Shown here piece by piece: positions 7,994-16,232 of a DNA stretch of 64,000 nucleotides. Origin of the DNA: JADKAV01 sp037046735 (GTDB taxonomy: Bacteria > Actinomycetota > Actinomycetes > S36-B12 > UBA10799); assembly GCA_037046735.1 (NCBI GenBank), contig JBAOHC010000027.1, forward strand, positions 558,001 through 622,000, given 5' to 3'. The position numbers and the translations under genes were made by a program. Within the stretch, counting starts at the first letter, position 1; every line of letters begins with the position of its first letter. The notes beneath the pieces are model-generated. The model searched no databases and was not told the origin of the DNA. It saw nothing but the letters and a program-made list of their open reading frames with translations.

Positions 7994-9121
7994 ATGGTTA
8001 TGGGTACGAATCTGAGTCGCAAGGCACTGTGGATCGCAGTTGTGCTGGCGTTCTTCACGGCGATCGCGGCGGGTCCGGCAACGGCAGCCGGCTCGGCGGG
8101 CGGGGGCGGCAAGAAGCTCGCCGCTCACCGCTCAGGGTCGTCCCTGTCGGCCACCACGAATCCGTTGCCCGAGTTCGGAACCCAGTTCCACGGCATGTGG
8201 GGCTCGTACACGGACACCCAGCGCGCCATGGTCCTTGACACGCTGAAGGCCAACGGAGTGACGACGGTTCGCCTGGATGTCTCGTGGGCCATGCTCAATC
8301 CGACCAGCGCGACCTGGGACACCTGGGGCACGAACTTCGTGACCCGCGTCATCAAGATGATCACCGATCGGGGCATGAAGCCCATGGTCATGATCTGGTT
8401 GACGCCGAAGTGGGTCACCGGGACCAGCGATGACCGCGTCCCGCCTCAGACCACCAGCCAGCTGGCGCGCTGGGAGACCTTCAACCGTCAGCTCGCGGCG
8501 AAGTTCCCGCAGGTCACCGACTGGGAGATCTGGAACGAGCCGAATCACAACGACTTCATGCGCGGTGCCAGTCCCTACGTCTACGCCAAGGTCTTGGCCA
8601 GCGGCTACCGGGGCATCAAGGCAGGCAACCCCAACGCCCGCGTCATCTTCGCCGGCACCCAGTTCGTCGACACCCCGTGGATCACCAAGGCGCTCAAGGC
8701 CGGGGCCAAGGGCAAGTACGACATCATGGGCGTCCACCCGTACATGGCCGTGGGTAACCTCTCCCCCGACAGCCCGGACACCGATGGCATCTGGCGCCTG
8801 CGCCATGTCCCGAGCCTGCGCAGCGCGATGCTGGCCGTGGGCGACAACAAGCCCATGTGGTTCACCGAGTTCGGATGGCGTGTGGGCTCTACCGGCACCG
8901 CGAACTGGCAGCTCGGCGTCGACGAGGCCACGCAGGCGAAGTACTTGGCCACCACGCTGCGAATCGTGCGCGAGGAGTACCCCTACGTGACCAGCGTCTA
9001 CTGGTACCGCGAACTCGCCGACAACAACACCTCAACGTCCAGCGGCTACGGCCTCATCCAGCCCAACGGCACCGTCAAGCCGGCGCTGGCGCAGATCCCC
9101 GCCATCTACGCGGCAGGCTGA
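7994..9121 (+). CDS. Secreted clan GH-A glycoside hydrolase (PslG-like), copy 1
   Basis: The 375-residue protein has a signal peptide (WIAVVLAFFTAIAAGPATAAG) followed by a Gly/Lys-rich linker and a TIM-barrel glycosidase domain. Likely acid/base is Glu182 in EIWNEPN and nucleophile Glu292 in WFTEFGW, the two clan GH-A signatures. Secreted enzymes of this type in exopolysaccharide clusters (such as PslG, GH39) cut or edit the polymer; the substrate here is unknown. ATG 7994 lies about 8 bases after GGGGGAGG; ATG 8000 is the position aligned with the copy 2 start. It is a paralogue of the lipoprotein at 18637. Confidence 0.85.
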   Translation: MVMGTNLSRKALWIAVVLAFFTAIAAGPATAAGSAGGGGKKLAAHRSGSSLSATTNPLPEFGTQFHGMWGSYTDTQRAMVLDTLKANGVTTVRLDVSWAMLNPTSATWDTWGTNFVTRVIKMITDRGMKPMVMIWLTPKWVTGTSDDRVPPQTTSQLARWETFNRQLAAKFPQVTDWEIWNEPNHNDFMRGASPYVYAKVLASGYRGIKAGNPNARVIFAGTQFVDTPWITKALKAGAKGKYDIMGVHPYMAVGNLSPDSPDTDGIWRLRHVPSLRSAMLAVGDNKPMWFTEFGWRVGSTGTANWQLGVDEATQAKYLATTLRIVREEYPYVTSVYWYRELADNNTSTSSGYGLIQPNGTVKPALAQIPAIYAAG

Positions 9122-9144
9122 CAACTCCAGCCCCAAGCCGGCCC

Positions 9145-9162
9145 TGACCGCTGCTACGGTCA
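9145..9162. repeat. Imperfect palindrome downstream of the GH-A gene (copy 1)
   Basis: TGACCG (9145-9150) and CGGTCA (9157-9162) form 6-bp arms around a 6-base loop. In copy 2 the homologous site carries a 64-bp perfect palindrome built around the same bases. Confidence 0.5.
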
Positions 9163-9245
9163 AGCCAGCGATCCGGTTCACGGCGGGGGTCACGGTTCCA
9201 CCGAGGAACAATGAACATTGAGTGGGTCGGAGTCGAGGAGGCCCA

Positions 9246-11285
9246 GTGACATTCGACACCCATACTCCTGCTCTCCTGCTCATGATCGGCGACCACGCCT
9301 GGGACTATGGCGCTCTGGCAACGGCGCGAACGCTGGGCCGGGTGGGGGTTCCCGTGTATGTGGCACTGGCAGATCGCACAAATCCTGTCGTCGCCTCCAA
9401 GTACCTGACTCAAGCATTCCCGTGGCTGACCACAGGTGCCGAGGCCGATGCCGATCTGGTCGCTGGCATCCGCAGGATGTGTGAACGCATCGGCCGCCCC
9501 GCGGTCGCGATTGCTGGGGACGACGAGAGTGCGGTATTGCTGGCGCGCCGACGCGCCGATCTCGCTGAGGTCCTGCTATTGCCTACCGTCGCGCCACAAC
9601 TTCCCGATCAGCTGGCGGACAAGGGAGCCCTTGCCAGTCTGTGCCGGGAAACTGAAACTCCCACGCCGGCGTCGATCTCGCCGGAGAGCCTGGCCGACAT
9701 CCAGGAGTTCGCGGCTTCTGCTCGGTTTCCGCTGGTGGTGAAGAATCCCGAACCGTTCAGCCGCCTCGTGAACCGTGCGGTCCCCACCACCGCCAAGGTG
9801 GATGACGTGGGAGAACTGCTCGCACTCTTGTCCGAATGGCAGCCCGGCACCCCGCTGCTTGTGCAGGAGTTTCTCCCCCAGCAGACCAGCCAGGACTGGT
9901 ACGTGGCCGCGGTCCTGTCCGATGACCACGAGCCAGCGGTTGCCTTCTCCGGGATCAAACGGCGGGCGTTCCCGGACGCTACGGGGGTGGGCACACTATC
10001 GGAATCCCGCTACAACGCTGAACTCGTCGATCAGGCCATGCAGTTCTGCGGCAAGATCGGGTATGCGGGTGTGTGTGACATGGACTGGCGACTCGATGAG
10101 CGCGATGGGCTGTTCAAACTACTGGACTTCAATCCCCGCCGAGGGGCGCAGTTCTCGACATTCCGGTCCACTGCCGATGTGGACGTCGTACGCGCCCTGC
10201 ACCTGGTCATGACGGGCCGACCGGTCCCGCCAGGCCAGGAAGTGGACGGCATCCGGCATGTGGTGGGAGTGCTGGACCAGCGGGCGTATATTCAGCGACG
10301 GTCACTCCCCGGGGAACCCGGACCGCTTCAAGGGTGCTCGGCCGAGCGGGCCTGGTGGGCCACGGATGACCCCGCGCCGGGCATACGGTTCGCCGCTCAG
10401 CTCGGCCCGTGGGGACGGCTGGCCCGCAAGATGCGCCCGCAGGCGATCCCAGCGAGCAACGAGTGGCGCAAGACCGTGCACGGTCAACCGGCCCCTGTCC
10501 CGTTCGACAAGCCAGGCCCCCCGAGACCCGTGGAGCGCTGGCGCGCGACGATGATCGTCGACGGTGAGTCTGCCCCGGTCTTGGTGGCCGTTGCCGTGGG
10601 CGACGAGGCCGCCCAACGGGTGCGGCACGAATGCGCAGCTCGTTCCTGGGCGAGGCGGAATGGAGTATCCGTTCCGGTGGTCCTTGCTGAGGGCCGGGAC
10701 TGGATGGTCAGCCAACTCGTGGATCTCACCGACAGCGTGGGCGCTGACTACGTCGACGAGGCCCTGCGATCAGCCGCACTCATCAGGGCGGCGGCCGAGC
10801 CACCCCCGGCCGCCGTGTCCTCTTGGCAAGGGTCCCGCCGTGACCGTGCGCAGCGACTTGTACGGGCTCTCATCGGGCACCTTCCCCTCAAGGAGTTTTT
10901 CCGGGTTCGCGAAGAGGCCGCAAAACTCCAGGCAGACGTCTGGGTACATGGCGACTACAGCAGTTCCAACGTCATGAACAGTGACACGGGAATCCGGGTC
11001 ATTGACTGGGAGTTCGCAGGTCTGGGCATCTGGGGTACCGACGAGATCCGGCTGTGGTCGACCATGGAACATCTCCCTGATCGAGAACGGCTGATGACGC
11101 GTTTCATCGACACTCTCCCCGCCGAAAGACACCGAGACACCGGCGTCCTGATGCACTGGCTGGCGCTGCGGCAACTGGCGGAGAACCTGGCTGCGCCCCG
11201 GCGGTACCAGAATCCGGAGAACATCGCGTTGGGTCATGTGACGCTTACCGAAGCGCGCGCGTGGCGGACGCGCTTGAGCCACTAG
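9246..11285 (+). CDS. ATP-grasp ligase fused to APH-type phosphotransferase, copy 1
   Basis: The 679-residue protein has an N-terminal ATP-grasp ligase half. It shows PLVVKNPEPFSRLV, LLVQEFLPQQTSQDWYVAAV and GVCDMDWR...LLDFNPRRGAQF, the metal-binding end of the domain, within residues 1-400. A C-terminal aminoglycoside-phosphotransferase-like kinase half has a catalytic loop at His568-Gly-Asp570...Asn575 and a metal-binding Asp587 in VIDWEF. ATP-grasp enzymes join carboxylates to amines; APH-fold enzymes phosphorylate small molecules. I infer a modifying enzyme for a glycan building block. GTG 9246 follows GAGGAGG; no signal peptide or membrane helix is seen. Confidence 0.8.
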   Translation: MTFDTHTPALLLMIGDHAWDYGALATARTLGRVGVPVYVALADRTNPVVASKYLTQAFPWLTTGAEADADLVAGIRRMCERIGRPAVAIAGDDESAVLLARRRADLAEVLLLPTVAPQLPDQLADKGALASLCRETETPTPASISPESLADIQEFAASARFPLVVKNPEPFSRLVNRAVPTTAKVDDVGELLALLSEWQPGTPLLVQEFLPQQTSQDWYVAAVLSDDHEPAVAFSGIKRRAFPDATGVGTLSESRYNAELVDQAMQFCGKIGYAGVCDMDWRLDERDGLFKLLDFNPRRGAQFSTFRSTADVDVVRALHLVMTGRPVPPGQEVDGIRHVVGVLDQRAYIQRRSLPGEPGPLQGCSAERAWWATDDPAPGIRFAAQLGPWGRLARKMRPQAIPASNEWRKTVHGQPAPVPFDKPGPPRPVERWRATMIVDGESAPVLVAVAVGDEAAQRVRHECAARSWARRNGVSVPVVLAEGRDWMVSQLVDLTDSVGADYVDEALRSAALIRAAAEPPPAAVSSWQGSRRDRAQRLVRALIGHLPLKEFFRVREEAAKLQADVWVHGDYSSSNVMNSDTGIRVIDWEFAGLGIWGTDEIRLWSTMEHLPDRERLMTRFIDTLPAERHRDTGVLMHWLALRQLAENLAAPRRYQNPENIALGHVTLTEARAWRTRLSH

Positions 11286-11290
11286 CCCCG

Positions 11291-12745
11291 CTATGCCGGT
11301 GCTGCCTTCTCCTTGCGCACCAACGTCAGCACGCCGTTGACAGCGCCGGGATCCACCAGTTTCCCAACCCCAAACCACACGCCGAGATACACGACGGCCG
11401 CCACGGGCGCAGCGATCACGATGGGGTTGATACCCATCAGGACCGGGACCATCGCCAGCGCCGCGATGGGCAGGTGGATAGTGGGGCGCCACAGTGAAAC
11501 ACCCTCAAGACTGCGCCAAACAGTGACCAGCAGGACGCCACATTGCACAACAATGGTGGCCATCGTGGCGAACGCGGCGCCGGAAGAGCCGTAGGCCGGG
11601 ATGAGCCACAGGTTCAGAGTGACGTTCACCACCAGAGCCACCAGCGAGGCGATGAGCACCGTGTTGTTGTGGCCGCGGGCGATCGAGGCCGAAGCGGACA
11701 GGTACTGGACGGTGTAGGGGATCAGCGCCAGCCCCAGCCAGGCGGTGGCCGCCGCAGAACCTTGCTCGTACTCGCTTCCGAACAGCAGCGCCGCGAAAGC
11801 TCCACCACTAACAATGAGAACGACGGTGTAGGGAGTCATCACCGACAGGGCGGTTCCGACCGCCACCTCATACGTCTTGCGGGCGCTCCTAGCGGTCGTC
11901 GCTGAGGCAATCTCGGGGGCGGCCACCCGAGCCACCGACCAAATGATGAACAACACGGTCTCGAACAGCTTGTAGGCCACGGCGTAGTAACCGACCTCGG
12001 CAACCGAGGCGAGGCTGCCCAGCATCACCGTATCGATGCGGAACACGGCCATGTTCACGACCGTGAAGATGCCCAGAATCCGCGACTCCCACAACAACCA
12101 CTTCATCGTCGGCCAGCGGACCTGCCGCCACCGGATCGGCGCGCCGAGCCGAGTGGAGACCCGCATCATCCACAAGACACCGAGGATGGTGCCAACGCAG
12201 TAGGCGGCGGAGAACGCGAGCAGCCCCCCACCCGCCAAGAGGACACCAACCGCCAGTGTGGCCGTGATGAGGCGCTGGACGACCATGTGCTTGGAATACA
12301 TGGTCAATTTCCGCAAGGCAGCTGCTGCAGCACGCACCGAGTCGTTAACGGTGTCGACCAAACACGCCACCGTGATCAGGAACATGACCGCCGGTGTGCT
12401 CTCGGAGTCTCCCCACGTTGCCACCATGACGATGCCGAGAGCGACCAGGCCCATCACGGTGCGCATCGCCAGGATGTTCACCAGAGTGCCTGGAACGGTT
12501 TCTGGGTGCTTGCTGCCCTCTCGGACCTGGATCATGTCGAATCCCCAGACCACGAACGAGTTGGCCAGCATGCCGATGGCAAAGGCCCACGAGAACACAC
12601 CGAAGTCGTCCACACCCAGTTGCCGAGCCGCAAGGGCGAACATGACGAACGAGGCCGCTTTGCCAGCTAGCTCCGCGATCGCCAACGCTCCGACGGCTTT
12701 GGCCGAGGACTTTGCCTTGGCGGTGTCGGGCTGCTCGTCGCTCAC
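11291..12745 (-). CDS. Wzx-type polysaccharide flippase, copy 1
   Basis: The 484-residue protein is almost all hydrophobic helices (about 12-14 predicted). It has the MATE-fold pattern of lipid-linked oligosaccharide flippases and begins AKSSAKAVGALAIAELAGKAA. It should move the undecaprenyl-linked repeat unit across the membrane. The GTG start at 12745 overlaps the stop of an 18-residue upstream ORF as GTGA, so initiation is probably coupled to it. It is convergent with the ATP-grasp/APH gene, with only 5 bases between stops. Confidence 0.87.
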   Translation of the reverse strand: MSDEQPDTAKAKSSAKAVGALAIAELAGKAASFVMFALAARQLGVDDFGVFSWAFAIGMLANSFVVWGFDMIQVREGSKHPETVPGTLVNILAMRTVMGLVALGIVMVATWGDSESTPAVMFLITVACLVDTVNDSVRAAAAALRKLTMYSKHMVVQRLITATLAVGVLLAGGGLLAFSAAYCVGTILGVLWMMRVSTRLGAPIRWRQVRWPTMKWLLWESRILGIFTVVNMAVFRIDTVMLGSLASVAEVGYYAVAYKLFETVLFIIWSVARVAAPEIASATTARSARKTYEVAVGTALSVMTPYTVVLIVSGGAFAALLFGSEYEQGSAAATAWLGLALIPYTVQYLSASASIARGHNNTVLIASLVALVVNVTLNLWLIPAYGSSGAAFATMATIVVQCGVLLVTVWRSLEGVSLWRPTIHLPIAALAMVPVLMGINPIVIAAPVAAVVYLGVWFGVGKLVDPGAVNGVLTLVRKEKAAPA

Positions 12746-12798
12746 CGGATCGCCCCTCGGCTGGACGGTGACCAGCAGGGGCCGCGCTGCTCCACCAT
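12742..12798 (-). CDS. Short leader ORF coupled to the flippase gene, copy 1
   Basis: An ATG at 12798 opens an 18-codon frame encoding MVEQRGPCWSPSSRGAIR. Its TGA overlaps the flippase GTG start. A TAGGCT element ends 6 bases before the ATG, so the mRNA is probably leaderless and ribosomes reach the flippase through this ORF. Copy 2 has the same ORF, same length and same overlap at 30129-30185, with the MVEQ-GPCWSP segment conserved. Confidence 0.55.
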   Translation of the reverse strand: MVEQRGPCWSPSSRGAIR

Positions 12799-12804
12799 GA
12801 CTTG

Positions 12805-12810
12805 AGCCTA
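12805..12810 (-). promoter_or_regulatory. TAGGCT -10 element for the flippase transcript (copy 1)
   Basis: TAGGCT in TAGTAGGCTCAAGTC on the minus strand lies 6 bases before the leader ORF ATG at 12798. It matches the copy 2 element at 30192-30197 and those before the Wzz-like genes. Confidence 0.55.
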
Positions 12811-13199
12811 CTAAGGGGGGTGTAACAGCCTTCGAGTTGATGGGAGGCTGGTGCCGATCCCGGCGGGAGTACTGCTCCTACTTGGAATGTGAAAGCGATT
12901 CCTCACGACGTGTGCCTGATGGGCGCAGATGGCTAACACCGCATAGGCCAACCAACCAACCCCAAGCCCACGCAGCTTGACACCTTCCAGTCATGGGGTG
13001 TCTGACATGACGTCATCGATTACTTCGGGGGCGGCAAGGCCCTTCGCGGATCTCCCTCACCCTCTGCCGGGTGCCAGCTACCCTGCAGAGGGTCCTTTCG
13101 CGGGCGGGCTGGCGGTGGCCGTTGGGATAGTGTCGATTAGGCAGCCCTGGCCCGAATGTGACCCCATCGCTGCCTGAGGACACGGCCCTGAGGAGCATC
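12811..13199. other. Intergenic region between flippase and metallophosphoesterase genes (copy 1)
   Basis: No gene is supported in these 389 bases. The last 70 bases resemble copy 2, including TTGGGATAGT near 13123, a possible promoter for the plus-strand metallophosphoesterase gene. The first part, about 190 bases, has no counterpart in copy 2. It includes the palindrome ATGACGTCAT near 13007. Confidence 0.4.
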
Positions 13200-14615
13200 G
13201 TGAACCGACGATTGATCGTGATCGCAGCCCTGGTCCTCGCCGCGGTGGTGGCAGCAGGCTCGCTGGCAGCCCTGGCGCTGCGCGGCGGTTCCGACGACGG
13301 GACTGCTCTGCTGCCCCAAGGAGCCGTGTGGCGCTACAACGATGGGGGCGAGGACCTCGGCATCGCTTGGCGGCAGGCCGATTTTGACGACGCCGCCTGG
13401 CCACAAGGGGCGGCCCCCCTGGGGTATGGCCAAGATGTGATCACACAGGTCTCCTACGGACCCGACGAGCAGGACAAACACCTGACCACATACTTCCGGG
13501 CCTCGTTCGATCTGCCGAACAGCACGGCGGGCATAGAACTGCGGATGCGACGCGATGACGGCGCGGTGGTGTACATCAACGGCAGCGAGGTTCTTCGCTC
13601 CGGGATGCCCACTGCAGATGTCACCGCAACCACGGCTGCGAATTATGCTCAGGACGACGGGGAAGTGTGGATCGAGGCTGAGTTGCCCGGTTCGGTCGTG
13701 GCACCCGGATCCAACGTTGTGGCAGTCGAGGTGCACCAGACAAAGGCGGATTCCAGCGACCTCTTCTTCGATATGGAGATCCTGAGTCTCGATCGAGCAC
13801 CGACCCTGGCCGACCCGGCCCCGGCTGGTGCGACGCGAGTCGTCGCCGGAGGTGACATCGGTGAATGCGGCGGAGCAGCGCCGGAGACAGCGGAACTGCT
13901 CGAACAGGTGCAGGGTCCGTTCCTGGCTCTGGGCGACATCGCCTACCCGAAGGGTGCGCCCGACGACTACGCCAAGTGCTACGACCCCTTCTACGGCCCA
14001 TACAAAGACCGGACCTTGCCGGTTCCCGGCAACCACGACTACATGACCGACGATGGTCTGCCCTACTTCGAGTACTTCGGGCCCGCGGCAGGTAGTCAGG
14101 AGCAATCGTGGTACTCCCGTGACGTGGGTGACTGGCACATCGTGTTCCTGGACTCCAACTGCGAGTTCGTCGGTGGGTGCGACGAGCAGTCACCGCAGTA
14201 CCAGTGGCTGACCGAGGACCTGAAGTCGGCACAGTCCAAGTGTGTGGCAGCGGTCTGGCACCACCCGCGCTACAGCAGCAGCCAGTACGGCGATAGCGAG
14301 GAGATGGCGCCGATGTTCAATGCTTTGGTCGCGGCGGGAGGCGACCTCGTCCTCAACGGCCACGCGCACTTCTACGAGCGTTACCCGCGCATGAGCGGCG
14401 ACGCCCAGACCGCGGAATCTGGCATGCGGGAGTTCATCGTGGGCACCGGTGGGGCGAACCTGTACCCGTTCGAGACCGTGAACCCCGCGTCGGAGGTGCG
14501 GTGGAACCAAGGGCACGGGCTGCTACAACTCGACCTCGGACCGGATGGTTACCAGTGGCGTTATCTGCCCACAGACACCGCCGTCGTGGTGGACAGCGGC
14601 AGCGACACCTGCTGA
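13200..14615 (+). CDS. Membrane-anchored metallophosphoesterase, copy 1
   Basis: The 471-residue protein has an N-terminal signal anchor (LIVIAALVLAAVVAAGSLAALAL). A beta-rich domain follows (about 45-205; YINGSEVLRSGMP). Then comes a calcineurin-like phosphoesterase domain with GDIGECG, LALGDIAYPKG, PVPGNHDYM, AVWHHPRYSS and NGHAHFYERYPR, the full set of dimetal ligands. The active domain should face outside the cell. It may remove phosphate from a glycan or a lipid intermediate; that is inference. GTG 13200 follows AGGAG and aligns with the copy 2 start. Confidence 0.85.
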   Translation: MNRRLIVIAALVLAAVVAAGSLAALALRGGSDDGTALLPQGAVWRYNDGGEDLGIAWRQADFDDAAWPQGAAPLGYGQDVITQVSYGPDEQDKHLTTYFRASFDLPNSTAGIELRMRRDDGAVVYINGSEVLRSGMPTADVTATTAANYAQDDGEVWIEAELPGSVVAPGSNVVAVEVHQTKADSSDLFFDMEILSLDRAPTLADPAPAGATRVVAGGDIGECGGAAPETAELLEQVQGPFLALGDIAYPKGAPDDYAKCYDPFYGPYKDRTLPVPGNHDYMTDDGLPYFEYFGPAAGSQEQSWYSRDVGDWHIVFLDSNCEFVGGCDEQSPQYQWLTEDLKSAQSKCVAAVWHHPRYSSSQYGDSEEMAPMFNALVAAGGDLVLNGHAHFYERYPRMSGDAQTAESGMREFIVGTGGANLYPFETVNPASEVRWNQGHGLLQLDLGPDGYQWRYLPTDTAVVVDSGSDTC

Positions 14616-14731
14616 AGCAGTCGGGCCGACTGGGTATCGGCGACTCGGTAGGGCATTCTGTGAGGGAGGCCCCGCTCCACGCCGGGGCCCGGAGTGGGGG
14701 CAACCATGACGGGTATGACGCAGGAATGCAG

Positions 14732-16102
14732 ATGACACCTGAAGCCGTCATCCTTGATCCCTACCGCCCGTATGCCCCGATGCTGATCCAGCGCCTGTAC
14801 GCTCGCCACGGCGTTCGAACGATCTGCCTGCACAGCACGTGGCGCGAACGACTTCTGTTGGAGGGGCGTTCGCCGGTATTGCGTTCCGCAGCGGTGTCAG
14901 CCCACTACATGGTGGCTGACCACGATTGGAGGACCGTCGCTCGCCGATTGGCGATGCACCATTCGATCGTGGCAGTGCTGCCCTACGAGGAGGGCATGGT
15001 GCGTCCGTTGACGATCATCGCCGAAGAACTGGGCCTGTCCTGGTCCCAACCGCAGGTCCAGTACGCCTTCCGCGACAAGTTCGCGCTCAAAGCCCTCGTG
15101 AGCAGCAACGACCCCAGCATTCGGCTGAACACTTTCGCGCGCGTGAGCAGCGTCGATGACGTCCTCAGCGTCGTCCGGACCCACCGATTGCAGCGCTACG
15201 TGCTCAAACCCAACTCCGGTAGCGGGAACCAGAACGTCGCGTTCTTCGAGCACGATGCATCCCCCGTCGAGGTCGGCGCCTACCTGGCGAAGGTAGGGTC
15301 TGACGTGCTCATGGAGGAGTACCTCAACGGTCCGGAGTTCTGGGTCAACGGTCAGATGGATGCCAAGGGCCTGCCGACCGTCGTGGGTATCGGGCGGTAC
15401 TACCGGATCCACGACAATGGGGTGGAAAACCTTGAAGTGGGCTCCTACTCTGTGCAACCCGATGACCCCCTGTTCGCACCGCTGCGGGACTACGCCATGT
15501 CGGTGATGAGTGCAACAGGGCTTCGCCGTTCCCCCTTTCATCTTGAGGCCATCGTGGATGAGCGGGGGCCTTGCCTGGTGGAGGTCGCAGCGCGACTCTG
15601 CGGCGAACTCGGGACGCTGCTCGACATGCGTCACCACGGCCCACAACTGGATCTCATCGACGTCGCCGCCCACTACTATGTCAGCGATCATGACTTGGGG
15701 GCGCTGCCGCTCGACTGGGCCCAGGTGTCACGGGCGTGGGTGGCCACGGCGACTGGGATCAGCACCCGGGATCAGCGACTTGTGAAGGTTGACGGGGTCG
15801 AGGACGTGGAGGAATCGTCGTCGTTCCTCTTCTGGATCAAGCGCCCCGAGGCGGGCGACTTCGTCCACCAGACGCAGAGTCTGACCACTCGGGCCTGGGC
15901 AGTCACGGTGCGCGGCGACCTTCAGACCGACCCGCGTGTCGCGATCGACGGACTGCGGTCAACGATCCGCCTGCAGGGTACCGGTGATGGCGAGTTGCAG
16001 CTGAGCCAAAAGTGGCCGATGTACCGAGGGGTCGCCGGGAAGATGTGGGCCTCACGACCCCGGCCCTATCAGGCAAGGGCTCTATTGCACCCGCTTCGGT
16101 GA
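14732..16102 (+). CDS. Stand-alone ATP-grasp ligase, copy 1
   Basis: The 456-residue protein begins MTPEAVILDPYRPYAPMLIQ. It carries an ATP-grasp domain with YVLKPNSGSGNQNVAFF (ATP-binding lysine and loop), LMEEYLNGPEFWVNG, and PCLVEVAARLCGELG (metal-binding Glu and following residues). It resembles amino-acid or carboxylate-amine ligases of the PylC/L-amino-acid-ligase type. I infer it attaches an amino acid or similar group to a glycan precursor. ATG 14732 is chosen from alignment with copy 2; ATG 14726 is also possible. It is predicted cytosolic. Confidence 0.78.
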   Translation: MTPEAVILDPYRPYAPMLIQRLYARHGVRTICLHSTWRERLLLEGRSPVLRSAAVSAHYMVADHDWRTVARRLAMHHSIVAVLPYEEGMVRPLTIIAEELGLSWSQPQVQYAFRDKFALKALVSSNDPSIRLNTFARVSSVDDVLSVVRTHRLQRYVLKPNSGSGNQNVAFFEHDASPVEVGAYLAKVGSDVLMEEYLNGPEFWVNGQMDAKGLPTVVGIGRYYRIHDNGVENLEVGSYSVQPDDPLFAPLRDYAMSVMSATGLRRSPFHLEAIVDERGPCLVEVAARLCGELGTLLDMRHHGPQLDLIDVAAHYYVSDHDLGALPLDWAQVSRAWVATATGISTRDQRLVKVDGVEDVEESSSFLFWIKRPEAGDFVHQTQSLTTRAWAVTVRGDLQTDPRVAIDGLRSTIRLQGTGDGELQLSQKWPMYRGVAGKMWASRPRPYQARALLHPLR

Positions 16103-16232
16103 CTGCCATGGCACCGACCCGCGGGCGTTCGGCCTGGTGGAGCGCCGATCAACTTCCCCCATCTCTGCTCCCACGTCCATGCGCGCCGCCCGAAGATGTA
16201 CGTGCGGGCAATGAACGAGTCACAATGGACCC

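Noticed and set aside
9206..9217. Inverted repeat CAATGAACATTG before the ATP-grasp/APH gene, as a possible operator
   Set aside because: The corresponding copy 2 sequence (CAATGAACAATC) breaks the symmetry, so conservation does not support a site.
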